64,000 bases of DNA from Antennarius striatus. Its lineage: Eukaryota > Chordata > Actinopteri > Lophiiformes > Antennariidae. A model generated the notes under the pieces. The model searched no databases, was not told the origin of the DNA, and saw only the letters and a list, made by a program, of their open reading frames with translations. The position numbers and the translations under genes were made by a program. Positions 38,950 through 53,085 of this stretch are shown here, one piece after another (the first letter of the stretch is position 1; each line of letters begins with the position of its first letter). The stretch is from assembly GCF_040054535.1 (NCBI RefSeq), contig NC_090781.1:15614982-15678981 (forward strand), read 5' to 3'.

Positions 38950-39288
38950 TTTTTTTCTGACAGCTTCATTCACTTGTGCAGGTCGCAGACAGCTGGAGCC
39001 TATTGCAGCTGGCTTAGTGTATGAGGCAGGGGAAACTCCAGGTGCAACGCCAGTGCACCGCAGAGCCACACAAAGACAGACAAACACGCACACACTCACT
39101 CCTACGGGCAATTTGGAATGGCCAATCCACCTGAAGCGCATGTTTTGGAGGTGGGGGGAAGCCAGAGAACTTGAAGAGAACCGACGCAGACTCGGGGAGA
39201 ACATGCAAACTCCGCACAGAGCGGGACTCAAACCTGGAACCGCCTTGCTGTGTGGTGACAGTGCTAACCACTGCGCCACCGTCCCGCC
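38950..39288 (-). mobile_element. tRNA-derived SINE of a second family
   Basis: On the minus strand it starts with GGCGGGACGGTGGCGCAGTG and GGTTAGCACTGT (A box), then GGTTTGAGTCCCG (B box), GTTTGCATGTTCTCCCCG, CAAATTGCCC and GCTCCAGCTG, and ends TGAATG. This is the widespread fish element with a GGTGGCGCAGTGG head. GTTCCAT occurs on both sides (about 38934 and 39295), a plausible target-site duplication. Related, more decayed copies lie at 42512, 44946, 49553 and perhaps 59822. Confidence 0.75.
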
Positions 39289-39299
39289 ATGAGGTTCCA

Positions 39300-42200
39300 T
39301 ATTCAATATATTTTACATGAATTAATTGGTGACATAATACCTTATATCTCTTAACAAAGACCAGCTGATTTGTGAGGCTGGAGCTGTAATTGTGCATAAA
39401 CATAAGAGGCGTAGGATCTGCAAGACTGCAAAATCTTGGATACCTCCATAGAAGTGATCTAGTCATCATTGTGATGTCAGTCAATATGAGGGTGAGCCTC
39501 AGGGAATACTTCAGACAGACAAGACAGACAGCTCAGTAAGATAACTGATTAAACAGCAGCAAGAAAAGAAAAATTGTTTAATTCGACCATATTTAATATT
39601 CACAGGATGCAAAACCATACATGTGTCCACCTTGAGGTGTCATCAGGAGAGAGAATCTAGAATCCCACAGAGCTCCCAGGCCAAACTTCCAAATGGCATT
39701 TGGAAACACAACTAATTGTATTCTTATTTTCTCTGATTATCAAGTTTACTTGGCTGAATTGGAAATGGTAATGCAACACAGCAAATTAACGGACTGATAT
39801 GCTCTGAAAAGAAGTTCTCCTCTGAAGCTCTTGCCACTTTGTTATGGACTCACCAGCAGTGCCAAGACTAAGATAAAGTGATGCCTGGGAATTATGGTAA
39901 TATGTTAGTCACGCATCCACTTAATTGGATTGATGCCTAAGTGTCAACTTTAATATACATGTGGACAATTTTTATAGCATTCTCGAGTATATATAAAATT
40001 ACTTAATCTTCATATAGGAAACACACAGAGATTAAAGCTTATCCAAAGAGTGATTTCATTTAAAATATGGATTATTCCTTTTTGCAACTATCTCAAAGAA
40101 TAATAAAACACAACAATGTGAGATGAAGCCACTGTATAAATCCTTTTCAGGATGTTGAACATTTTTTAAGTGTTAGTTTGGAATTTTTTCATCACAATGC
40201 TCTCAAACTCTTCTGCTCAGAGTCTGTGGCTTCAAGTAATTCAAAACAATACTGTTTATATTAGCTTGGCTCCATGAGAGAGTGCTGGCTATAGACACAT
40301 GATGAAATCCCTGTGTTGAAATACTGTGACGTTCCAAACTAATTCAATTATATGCGTCAGCAGTTCAATAGACTTACAGAATTGGGTTATTGTCTGAAAT
40401 GATGGAAAAAAACCCCACCAGTAAATCATGTGTGAATGAAGTTAATGTAAAAATGATTTTCACAAAGAGTTATGAAAATGGGCTCCAGGAACAAAGGACG
40501 TGTTTGCTGCAGCTGTTTGCCAAATCTGCATCAACTTCAGCACCTAATGGAGTCTTCTGAGTCTTTTCCCATTTGTAGGAGATAAGATGATCACACCACG
40601 TTGCAAACATGCATAAAATACAGTACATCACTGTATTTGTTATTCTATGAATCTACTGTTAGAGCTTCCTGTCATCCTTTCAAATATATATTTTTAACAA
40701 ATTTTCTATATTTAGCATTTTAATAATATTAAATAGGTAGCCCAAGAATAAAACAAAAACATAATGTTCGAAAAACAACAGAAAATTTTCAGTAACTGCA
40801 ACATCTAAACTTTTTTTTAACCCAAACAGATTCCATCTGTATTTACCATTAACATAAAAAGTACTATGCATTATGCATATCCTGTAAAGGCCATCTCATT
40901 ATACTATTGGGTATTGATCGATAACTCAATGAATTAAACATAGGGTTTGACTACTTCTGTAGAAAGTCAATATGGATTATGAGTTTCAAGCATGAGATTC
41001 TGGAAATGTTTAAATACCAGATTCATTGTTTCAGAAATGCTTTGCTTTGTTTTTTGTGGGGGGTTTTTAAACCTGGAAAGCTAATGTAGATCAGTGAGAC
41101 TGAATGAGGATTCATGAAATATGTACGTTATATTGACTGGGCAGATAAAAACAGGAATTAATTACCAGAATGGTTATTCATATTAATGAAGTTACTATGA
41201 TGGCAAACCTTTCATGAGGTAGCAGTCTATGCTCCAAGGGTTTGGGTTAATGTGCTGGTGTATGGTTTAGGGAGGGGGATGGTTAGTAAGTTAGATATTT
41301 ATCATACTCAATGCTTATGTAAACTGTATAAAAATCTGCTGCTTAAAATGTCCCAAGTCAAATACTTGTACACTCATTAAGAAGTGTGTAGACTATGTTT
41401 TAATGATGCTTGGATCAGCTCTCACCTCGCATGAATGTAAACATGTAAATCATGCAACAACTTCACACACAAATAAATTGTTTTTCACATAATTCAGAGA
41501 CCTTTACCTCTGAGGACACGTTATTAAACCTCTGTTGGTTCTTGCAGGCTATTTAGCCTTTTAAATTGGGTTGCACAGTGAGCAGCTGAGTTACTTTGAA
41601 TGATTGTGTCAATGATTAGAAGCGGATTTCAGTCATTTTAAAAATTCTTTTTGCACAGTGATGTCATTGCAGCAAATACCATAGGACATTTCAGCAGTAA
41701 ACAGACAGATGAGACTCTCCACAGGAAACACAATTAAACTTTCAGCTTCTGACACAAATGTTTTTGGGCAGCTTGAGGAAATGAGGAAAGCTGAGTTATC
41801 AAGCAAAGTTCAATAAAATTAATGTTGGTTTGACATTAAAATATGAATATAGTTTCACTTAAAGCTAATTTAAAGTTTGGCTGGAGTCAGTGATCCAAGC
41901 ACATTCAATCATGCTTCTCCTTTTCAGCCCTGCTTTTTATTTTCAAAGACTGCAGTTAATATGAATGAAGATCATTTCTCACCTTTGTAAAAAGTAAGAT
42001 AACTGTCAGCCAGCCAAAGCATGCTGTTGGCAAACAATCAGAGGCTTGGATAAATTGAATAATGGGGATGTGTTTGCTCCACTTGCCCAATTGTTCATAC
42101 GCCTTTGTGTGCTTATAATATTCTGAGTGTTTCAAACAGTCACTCAAAAAGAAACTTGTACTTATGTGAAAGGAAAGGTTCAGGTAATTTTGCTGCTTGT

Positions 42201-43429
42201 TGCTGTTACTTCCAAGGGATAGTCATGGAAGGGAGTCTGTAAACAATGACTAAACCTGAAATAAAAATAAGCAAATGTGGGAATAAATGTGAGCAAAACT
42301 TTTTAACATCTGTGAGCATTTCTTCCTGTCTCAATGAAATGTCCACAGCATTTGGTGTTCATCAATGACATCATATTATCTGATGCCACTTCAATGCATC
42401 ATCAAACTCTGTTTTTTGTTTCCATTGTTTCCTTGGGTGATTATTACATTCTGCACTGTTGCCAACACTCGTTTCATCTGAGTCCAAAGACATGACACAT
42501 TAAAGACTAGTTGACTCTAAATTGCCCATCAGTGAGAATGTGTCCTTTGGGTCAGCCCTGTGATGAACTGGCATCCAGGATGTACCCCACACCTCGGCCA
42601 ATGTCACCTGGGATACGCTCCAGCAGACTGGATGGCCTGCACCAGATTGTAGAACATATGGGACTTGAGACTGGACTCTGGCTTGAAAAAAATTGCTGGT
42701 GAGTATAGCTTTGGTATAACACTTCTTTCATCAGATACTGCTAGTATAAACAACAAGTTTACTATTTTTACATTTGGCATTTAGATGTGAGTAATGAATC
42801 TCTGTAATAAAAGGTGGTCATGAGGAAAGTATGTTGACATTTTTCTCTTCGATATTCATAGCCACACCTCAGTACACAAATTCATCATGGCTTTGGTTAC
42901 AAGCTAGTAATTTTAGATGGTGTCAGGGTCACATGCTGGATCGTCACAAATGCCACTCATTTTTCACTTTAGAAAGGATTGAAGAGGACATCTACACTGT
43001 CCAAATATTCCTTGATGCATTTCATTTGAAGTAGCACCTTGACATTTTTAGCATGGGACATGTAGTCTGCTGCAGTAAACTGCTTGCAGTGAAGGACTAA
43101 AGAGACTCAACACAAAGAAGGCAAGAGAAAATCAATGAAGCATCTTCGAAGTCTTCGAAGTGCATAGAATGAACAAAAAAAGTTGAAACTTCATACGCCA
43201 CTGGTCGTTATTTCATCAAATGTAGTTTTTTCTACAACTGCAAGCAACTTATAATAAATGTTATTACATATCCTGACATAGAAGGTGTTACTAAATAAAA
43301 TTAAAAATCTTATGGGAAAATCAATATGGGAAAAAGCCATGTTAATGTCATTCGGAATTCATTGTTACTCCAGAAATACATGGTATTATGAAGAATATGA
43401 TGCTGTCTTTAATGCTGTCCCAACAGGTG
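39300..43429. other. Intergenic stretch, mostly unique AT-rich sequence
   Basis: Only the SINE fragment at 42512-42660 was recognised. Short open frames here have no family resemblance and no splice-site context. Confidence 0.5.
42512..42660 (+). mobile_element. 3' fragment of the second SINE family
   Basis: It carries CTAAATTGCCC, GTGATGAACTGGCATCCAGG, TACCCCACACCTCGGCC and ACGCTCCAGCAGACTGGATG, the ordered 3' part of the family copy at 38950. The tRNA-like head is absent, so it is 5'-truncated. Confidence 0.6.
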
Positions 43430-44895
43430 CCCTTCAGAGGAAACACTTTTCTCCAAGCACTCCTCCTCCTTCTCCTCCTCCTCTTCATACCTCTTCCTTT
43501 CATCTTTTCCCTTCAGGGGTCGCCACAGCGAATCAGTTGCCTCCATCTAACCCTGTCTTCTGCATCCTCTTCTCTCACACCAACTACCTTCATGTCCTCT
43601 TTCACTACATTCATAAACTCCTCTTTGGTCTTCCTCTAGGCCTCCTGCCTGGCAGTTCAAAACTCAGCATCCTTCTATCAATATATTCACTATCTCTCCT
43701 CTGGACATGTCCAAACCATCTCAGTCTGGCCTCTCTGACTTTATCTCCAAAACCTCTAACATGTGCTGTCCCTCTGATGTACTCATTCCTGATCCTATCC
43801 TTCCTGGTCACTCCCAGAGAGAACCTCAGCCTCTTCATCTCTGCTACCTCCAGCTCTGTCTCCTGTCTTTTCTTCAGTGACACTGTCTCTAGGCCAAACA
43901 ACATCGCTGGTCTCACCACAGTTTTGTACACCTTTCCTTTCATTTTAGCTGAAACTCTTCTATCACACATCACACCTGACACTTTTCTCCACCCGTACCA
44001 TCCTGCCTGTACACGCTTCTTCACCTCTTTTGCACACTCTCCATTGCTCTGGATTGTTGACCCTACTTGTACTTAACATCCTCCACCTTCTTGATCACTT
44101 CTCCCTGTAATGTCACTCTTCCACTTGGGTCCTTCTCATCCACACACATGTACTCTGTCTTACTGCGGCTAACCTTCATTCCTCTCCTTTCCAGGACAAA
44201 CCTCCACCTCTCTAGCTTCTCCTCCACCTGTTTCCTGCTCTCACTACAGATCACAATGTCATCTGCTAACATCATAGGCCATAGAGATTCATGTCTAACC
44301 TCGTCTGTCAGCCTGTCCATCACCATGGCAAACAAGAAGGGGCTCAGAGCTGATCCCTGATGCAGTCACACCTCCACCTTGAACTCCTCTGTCACACCTA
44401 CAGCACACCTCACCACTGTCTTACAGTCCTCATACATGTCCTGCACCATTCTAACATACTTCTCTGCCACTCCAGACTTCCTTATACAATACCACAGTTC
44501 CTCTCTGGGCACCCTGTCATAAGCTTTCTCCAGATCTACAAAAACACAATGCAGCTCCGTCTGGCCTTCTCTGTACTTCTCTATCAACATCCTCAAGGCA
44601 AATACTGCATCTGTAGTACTCTTTTTTGGTATGAAACCATACTGCTGCTCACAAATGTTCACTTCTGCTCTTAGTCTAGCTTCCACTACTCTTTCCCATA
44701 ACTTCATTGTATGGCTCATCAGCTTTATTCCTCTGTAGTTGCCACAACTCTGCACATCTCCCTTGTTCTTAAAAATGGGCACTAGCACACTTCTCCTCCA
44801 TTCCTCGGGCATCTTCTCACTATCTAAGATCCTGTTGAACAACCCAGTCAGAAACTCTACTGCCATACCTCCACGGGTATATCATCAGGAATGTG
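43430..44895 (-). mobile_element. 5'-truncated RTE-like LINE with reverse transcriptase remnants, copy A
   Basis: Minus-strand reading in three pieces: 44866-44366 ([56 protein letters not shown]), 44335-44063 (MLADDIVICSESRKQVEEKL, the catalytic ADD box) and 44024-43611 (LFGLETVSL, RLRWFGHVQRR, ending RPRGRPK). The breaks between pieces are frameshifts or stops, so the enzyme is dead. The 5' end is cut within a [13 protein letters not shown] motif near 44895. The 3' end is the CGCTGTGGCGACCCCTGAAG tail. Motifs fit the RTE clade (Rex3/RTE-X type); the exact family was not searched. Confidence 0.85.
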
Positions 44896-44945
44896 ATTAA
44901 AAATACTTAAATCCTATAGAACTGTGATGTGTTCACCATTAAACT

Positions 44946-45215
44946 GTGGCGGCACAGCGGCATAGTGGTTAGCATTGTTGCCTCACAGCAAGAAGATCAT
45001 CGATTCAAAACCCAACATTTCCAATGTGGCCTTTCTGTGTAGAGTTTGAATGTGTTTTCTCTTTTGTACTCTGGTTCCCCTCCATCATCACGAAAAAACA
45101 TTTGTCTAAAGAACTTTAGGTTATGTTGGCCGTTAGTGTAAATTGTGCCCAGGGTGCAGCAGCTCAGGACCAACCCTCCATCTAACCTTGTAATTTTGTT
45201 GTACATCTGCATTTC
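44946..45215 (+). mobile_element. Decayed copy of the second SINE family
   Basis: Head GGCGGCACAGCGGCATAGTG and GGTTAGCATTGTTGCCTCAC, B-box remnant GATTCAAAACCC, then TGTGTAGAGTTTGAATGTG and GTGTAAATTGTGCCC. Order and spacing match the copy at 38950, but with many substitutions. It starts about 50 bases beyond the 5' end of the inverted LINE at 43430-44895. Confidence 0.6.
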
Positions 45216-45756
45216 TATAAGAGCCAAAAATAATTCAAATATTTTGTTTCACAATTTAATTGTATAATTGTATAATGACAATAAAAGTTTCTTTCTTTCT
45301 AAACTGAACAAATATGAAAGAAAAACAGAAGACATCAAGACACTTGGAGGAATAATTAGCTTAACCCAATCTCAAAATCAAGAAAAACTTGCTCAAGGTT
45401 ATCTTTTCTACCGAAGGATTTATTTTGTGTGTCCTTACTGCTCTTTAGTTTATGTATTTTGAAAGGTATTTTAAAAAAGAAAAGTTACTGAATGCTCACA
45501 TTCATTTGATGCCAAAGTGAAAATATAATAAAAAGCTGAAATAGCTGACATTGCTTGTTGCCATTTATATGCAAAAATGCAATTTCATTTCACAGGCACT
45601 GGACACTTCATTAGGCATCCTACAAGCAAATGTCATCCAGGACAAGTCTGCCAAGAATTTTATTTTTAGGAAGCTTTCAGTCAGATAGGTAATAATTTAA
45701 TTTATGTTTATTTTTCAAAGCATGGCAGAAGTGGAAGACATTGCATTGAAAGGCTG

Positions 45757-45804
45757 TGCTGCATCTCGTGTACATAAATATGCTGCATCTCGTGTACATA
45801 AATA
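45757..45804. repeat. 24-bp perfect tandem duplication
   Basis: Unit TGCTGCATCTCGTGTACATA plus AATA occurs twice, head to tail, with no mismatch. Confidence 0.95.
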
Positions 45805-46519
45805 TTAAGCGCGACTCCTAATACAGTCCAGTAGTTTATACATCTGGAAAATGCAACCTTGATTAAAATAAAGATGTGGTTAAATTTAAAGAAAGGAGGA
45901 TTTAGTGCCATCACAGTAAAAGTGAAAGTAAAATTAACATCTACAGCAGAGTTGTTCCATTGACCATTATCTCATTAGAATGCACAAATGCACTTAATTA
46001 AGCAGACAAGGCAACCAGGAGTGTCAGTAAAATTTTGTCAGATCAAAACCAGGATATTATGCTCACTGGCTCTGTGTGGAAAGAACACTAACCAAACCAA
46101 AAGCCTGCAGTATACTGAGTCCACTCTTCAGGCTGAAATGAGAAACACATCTAATGTGAGCCCTTAGTGTTTTGGCTTGTTTTTGTATGAATAAAGTGTT
46201 TGCCCTAACTATAAGCCCATTGCTTTGGACATGAAAATCAGTTTTTCTGTGCTAAAACCCTATTTATTTAATACCAGCAATTATTACTTGTTACTGCTGT
46301 TCCATGCTTTTGTTTGCTTTTAAGGCTATGTAATTACCATTTAACATTATTTTTTGCTTACTTACCAAGTCAAGATGTCAAGATGTCAAGATGTCGTTAA
46401 AGCAGCAATTTTTTAAAAGTAGTTTCTGTTTTTGCTGACACTGGTATGTTTGTCTGTTCTCAGAATTACTCAAAATGCTATAAATGGATTTTAACGATTT
46501 GAAGAAAAAATAAATTATA

Positions 46520-46571
46520 TATATACAGTACATATATATATACACACATATATATATACATATATATATAG
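46520..46571. repeat. TA/CA-rich low-complexity tract
   Basis: Alternating TATATATA and ACACA/ACAGTACA blocks directly before the possible transposon end at 46571. Confidence 0.85.
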
Positions 46572-47330
46572 TGACGTGCGGTGAGGTTCATGGCTGGTGA
46601 GGCACTTACTTCATCATAATCAGATGAAGGGGTTTACAAATGTATGAACCTACTGCACAGTGTATCGTATTCACCATTTAATAAGCAATGGTGAGTGGGT
46701 TATTTTTAAAGTCTCATAGCAGAATTATTTACAAATACAAACTGTAACACACAAATAAGCACATCTGATTAAAAAACTTGTTTACTTATACATGAAGTAC
46801 ATGCACAGCTCCTTTTGAACAAAAGCATCAAAAAAATGTTTCATTGAGATATGTAATCCTCCAGTTTTATAGTAAGGCAAGGCGAGCGGAAAACAAATGA
46901 ATGGCTGTACTTGACGCGCTGACTATAGATTGTAGTTGAACTGTCACTTCTTCTACAGCGAGGAAGTATTTTGGATGCTACATCGATTGTCCCATTCCAA
47001 ACAGAAACCGTAACTGGACAGACCGTGTGTGCTAGCCAGCTAGTTTCACTCAGAATTTGTTGCCGTTTTCTGTGTCATTCCTGCTGTTTGGACGTTCAGC
47101 TCAAAAACATGAAAATAGTTGGAACAGTTATGACACTCTAAAATTATGTTAACTGGGAAGTCCATGTATAGTTATTTCTTCTCTTAACATAGTAGATGCC
47201 TTACGCCATATTGTTCACATGATTCTTTCTGGCAGATGTGCTGTGATTGGTTGGGCGCCGTGATTGACAGGTAGTGGATGGAGTTGATAACAGTGTGACA
47301 GCATGAGACTTTTTAAGTGAGCTTATTCAA
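46571..47330 (+). mobile_element. Possible hAT-like element, left end and body
   Basis: It opens GTGACGTGCGGTGAGGTTCA and TGGCTGGTGAGGCACT, a motif I associate with fish DNA transposon ends. About 750 bases of non-coding sequence follow, including GCTGTGATTGGTTGGGCGCC. I do not see the matching inverted right end, so the element is truncated or its end was replaced by the SINE that starts at 47350. Confidence 0.35.
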
Positions 47331-47349
47331 ATATATAGGTGGGGATATG

Positions 47350-47354
47350 TGTAT

Positions 47355-47393
<39 letters not shown>

Positions 47394-47607
47394 GAGGCCT
47401 GTAAACATGCGGATGCTGAGAGGTAGAGCGGTGGGAAGCTCCTTCTTGGTGCGCCTCAATGACCAACTTTTAAGGGCCTTGCTTAAGGGAATCTTGGCAG
47501 TGTTCAGGAGGTGAACTGGTGCCACTGTCAAATGTTTTGGTCCACATGAGCCTTGAACCAGCCACCCTCTGGTCCCCAGCCCAGGACCTAGTGGACTGAG
47601 CTACTTT
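47350..47607 (-). mobile_element. tRNA-derived SINE, copy 5, with internal microsatellite
   Basis: On the minus strand it has a decayed head (CTCAGTCCACTAGGTCC, GGTTCAAGGC), the CACTGCC/CTTAAGC body, then a TG tract (47357-47392). The tail is missing or unrecognisable. This copy is older than copies 2 and 4. Confidence 0.65.
47357..47392. repeat. (CA)n microsatellite inside SINE copy 5
   Basis: 18 CA dinucleotides at the SINE's usual microsatellite position. Confidence 0.95.
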
Positions 47608-47685
47608 TGTACCAAGCTTAACTGATGGTGTCTACAAGTTATACAATAAATGTCTGTGTAGGTTCTCAGTCATCCAGGTCATGGT

Positions 47686-47807
47686 TATCAAAAAGCTGTT
47701 GAGTCGATCCACTGGACGTTAAGAAAGTTCTTGAAGACGTTTCGTCTTCTTCAGTTCTTCAAGAACTTTCTTAACGTCCAGTGGATCGACTCGACAGCTT
47801 TTGGATA
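47686..47807. repeat. Long inverted repeat (52-bp arms, 18-nt loop)
   Basis: The arms 47686-47737 and 47756-47807 are complementary at about 50 of 52 positions (core GTCGATCCACTGGACGTTAA). The loop is CGTTTCGTCTTCTTCAGT. Transcribed RNA would fold into a long near-perfect hairpin. Confidence 0.9.
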
Positions 47808-47984
47808 TACAATAAATACATAATCCATGTAAGATCTACACACATTATGGTCTGATGTGGATGCAAATAATGTAAGTAATCTTCCAGATCTGATGACCTA
47901 AGGCTCATCAGCAAATAACTCAGACTTTCAACTGAACATTTAAAATTTCCAATCTCACAATTTTAAAGTGAAAAATATAACCAA

Positions 47985-48150
47985 ATATACTCTGAATTCT
48001 GATGGCTTCTTCTTGCTGTCAGTCTTCCCACCACGTTTCATGAAAATCTGTTGAATAGATTTTGTATAATCCTGCTAAGTGACAGACAAACAGGCAAACA
48101 AACCAATGAACCAACAGGCGCTGTGGGAACCTACTTGGCTGAGATAATCA
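47985..48150. repeat. Degenerate interspersed repeat
   Basis: CCACCACGTTTCATGAAAATCTGTTGAATAG, then TAATCCTGCTAAGTGACAGACAAAC and a CAAAC-rich run. I recall this wording as a common dispersed fish repeat that ends in GACAGACAAAC tracts. It is present once here and the family is not identified. Confidence 0.4.
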
Positions 48151-51100
48151 ACATGTTCCAGATTACAATATTAGTGACTATGCCATTTTTGTGTGTCTAT
48201 TTGTATGTATGTAATTAGATGGATAAATTAAAGGTGAGTCAAAAAAGGAAACCTGGTTGCAGGAGCACTGTACACAGTACATGAAACCCTTTCATATGAC
48301 ATTTCAGTTTAGAACAGACACATGTTTTATGATTGGATTGATTCCATCCAAACTTCAGAGATGAGCCTGGAGCTCAGAGACTTGTGGTAGAAATACCAAC
48401 TGATTGAGAATATACACTTTTCAAATCGAGCAATGCCTACATGCAAAAGTTGTCTTATGTAATAATTCAGCATTTAAAAAATACTTAGGAATCCTGACAG
48501 ATGTCCTATAGACCTACTTCAGCAATGAATACTTTATGTCCACAGCTAGCACCAGATATGGAACTCTGGTGGGTGTGTTGTTTACCTTGTTAGAAATAAA
48601 GATAGAACACAACTGCTTTAAGTCAATATTTAGAGAAGAAATATCAGAAACATGGAGCACTGATAAGATTAAGACTTGAACTGACTCATTCAACTGCATA
48701 CTGAAGAAAAGATAACTGTAAGACGGATGTCAAACACTGGAAGTGAGGTTGCTTGTCCTGGTTTAGAGAATCAAATCCTGGAAGACAAGCTGGAGCTGTT
48801 GATGCACCAGCGAGACTTAGATAAACAGACAGAAGACTCTTCTGATGGGTCTTCTGAAGAGACAGGTCAGATCTGACTGAAGTGAGAATCTATTCTCTGA
48901 GGGCAGACTGAAAACTAGTAACATCTGGTGGCACACAAAAATACAATCCACACCAGCACTCCCATTTCATTTAAGAAGTCCAGGACAAAAGATCGGACTG
49001 AGACATGCATCAAAAAGAGCAACCCATTTAGAGATAATTGGAGGGCTTTGCTCATCAATTCCAGTACCCAAGCAATTCCAGAATCATAGCCTAAGACCCA
49101 AATTAATTTTAAAAACATACACAAAAGAGCCAATCGAATTAACTGTGGCTTATTTGCTTTAAAAAAGCATCTACTTGCTTTTGTCAAATATACAAGAACA
49201 GAGATGTTTCATTTGCTTATGAAATCATGTAAAAAGTTTAACAAGCTTGGTTGAATCACAATTTCATGTTGAAGGAACATAAGATTAAGATTTGATACAA
49301 ACAATCAGTGAAATTTTGTTGAATGCATTGTAGCAGCATTTTGTCAGGTGATACAGCTCTTTTGGGACCAGGGCTATGTGCCGCATTCTGGGTCAAACCA
49401 TGAAAATGAGGCACACAGATAAAACATGACACATCACTCCAGAGAGATTTCTGACTGCAATAGGTTCATGAAATTTTGAATTTACTTTTTACACAAACCA
49501 ATTAGGTTCTCTCTTTGTGTAGAGTGTGGCCACACATCAATCCAGTTTCTGTAACTGTTTATCCTGGCCAGGGTCACAGGGGGCTGGTGCCTCTCTTAGC
49601 TGGCACTGAGTGAGAGAGCACTCTGGCTCACAGTCTGAACACCCTGGACAAGTTGCCAGTTTACCACAAGAGTAACACATAGAAAGACAATCTACAAATT
49701 CACACTCACAGGCAATTCATAGGAACCAGTTTGCCTAAACTGTACTTCTGCTGGAGTAATGGAGGGAATCCAAGGAGAAATGGGGAGGAAATATGCAAAC
49801 CCCACACAGAAACATTCCGGGTAGATTTAAACCAGGAGATTCTGTTTGTAAAGCAGTAGTATTAGCCTCTTCCTGCCACAGAGCTTATAGAGATGCCTAA
49901 CAGTTTGTAACCAAGGACATAACCTAGGCCCAGTCAACTATAGCAGGCAGTGCGGATATTTTTTTTTAAAAATCCAGTGAACTTTAAAGCAGTTAGACAC
50001 GACAGTGAAGGATGGAACCATTTTATTTTCTTTCCCATTTTTCCCCCAAAAATAGGCTGTCCAAGTGTCCAGACATCCAGTTTCAGGATTGTATTGCCAT
50101 TTATTTTACTTCTCGATAGAGATAGATAGCTCTATTTCCCCCCCCCCAGGATGTATTGGGTTTAAACACGTTAACCTTCTAAGAATGGCATTTTCATAAC
50201 TTTGTTATATAATGGTGCCATCTGCAGGGCAATGTTGACCAAGCAAGCACATTCAATGTGATGTATACTCATCGTTCATCATTGGGGTTATCTTCAAGCT
50301 GCCATCATCATATCACACTTTAGCAGGTTGTGTAGTATAGGTTTAATATCACAGTTCTGGTCAAAACGAAGTTCCAAAAAGTACACGTTTCACCAGCTGA
50401 ATGTTTCTACAAAGTCTGAACTCACTCAAGATCTCTCTGAGGAGATAATTTTCAGTGGTATGTCAACAGCAATAGATTACATAAAGTTTATTGTGCAAAT
50501 GCAACAATGAGGAACTTTCAAAAATACAATTTCTGTTAATAAAAATTACAAAACATCCATCAATACCAATTTATCTGAAACAATTGTTTTCACTGAACCC
50601 AGTAAAAATCATAAAATCAAATATTTTTCTTCATTCCTTTTCAGTCTAATAATCCCAGTTTTGATTGCCAGAGTGTAATCCTCAATTATGTGAAAATTAT
50701 CCAAAAAGTAATCAGTCAAAGAAAATTGGGTAGATTGTGTAATCTATAATTCATATGAAGAAAATCAACAGATTTCATAAACAGATATTTGGAAAATTGT
50801 TGTAAATGTTGTTCACTTATTAATGTGGAGTTAGCCTCACAAATCCTATAATTGCCTGATTGTGATCCACAGTGGAACCATTTGAGGAAAGAAACACCTT
50901 GGGAAGGTTGTAACCTGAGGCCCATACAGGAGTATTAATCACATAAAAATAACTGAGGTTTCTGAAAAAAAGACATAGTCTTCATGTCTCTTTATGAAGT
51001 ATTTGCCTATGAGCCATAAAAGTGAGAACTTTGTTTCTCAAACTCCAGTGTAATTTGTGTCCTTTTTTCCTATCAGGTCCCTTAATCTCAGTTTATCTGG

Positions 51101-51264
51101 CCCATGTAACAACATGCTGACTGTCCATTTGTGCTCAAATGCAAGATAAAAACAGATAAAACAAAAGTGAATTGGACTCTATTTGTATTATTTCAGAGAG
51201 TGGAGGATTCAGCCTCAAGGCACCAGGTTAATATCTGTGTACATGAATTCTTCAGGTCTGACCA
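48150..51264. other. Intergenic stretch downstream of rwdd2b
   Basis: It holds the decayed SINE at 49553-49870 and a C run near 50140. The rwdd2b 3' UTR (minus strand) must occupy part of the region just below 51265, but I find no convincing AATAAA to end it. Confidence 0.45.
49553..49870 (-). mobile_element. Strongly decayed SINE-like repeat, second family
   Basis: On the minus strand it has GTGTGGGGTTTGCATATTTCC, TCCAAGGATTCCCTCCAT-like, CAATTGCCTGTGAGTG and CAGGGTGTTCAGACTG segments, in the order of the family copy at 38950. Similarity is patchy and the ends are approximate. Confidence 0.4.

Positions 51265-53085
<1,821 letters not shown>

Noticed and set aside
39014..39484. Open frames of 91-156 codons on both strands near 39.0-39.5 kb
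   Set aside because: They translate a tRNA-derived SINE; length comes from the repeat sequence, not from a gene.
43285..44076. 263-codon plus-strand open frame rich in Ser, Leu and Pro
   Set aside because: It is the antisense of the RTE-like LINE at 43430-44895, whose minus-strand reading has clear reverse transcriptase motifs.
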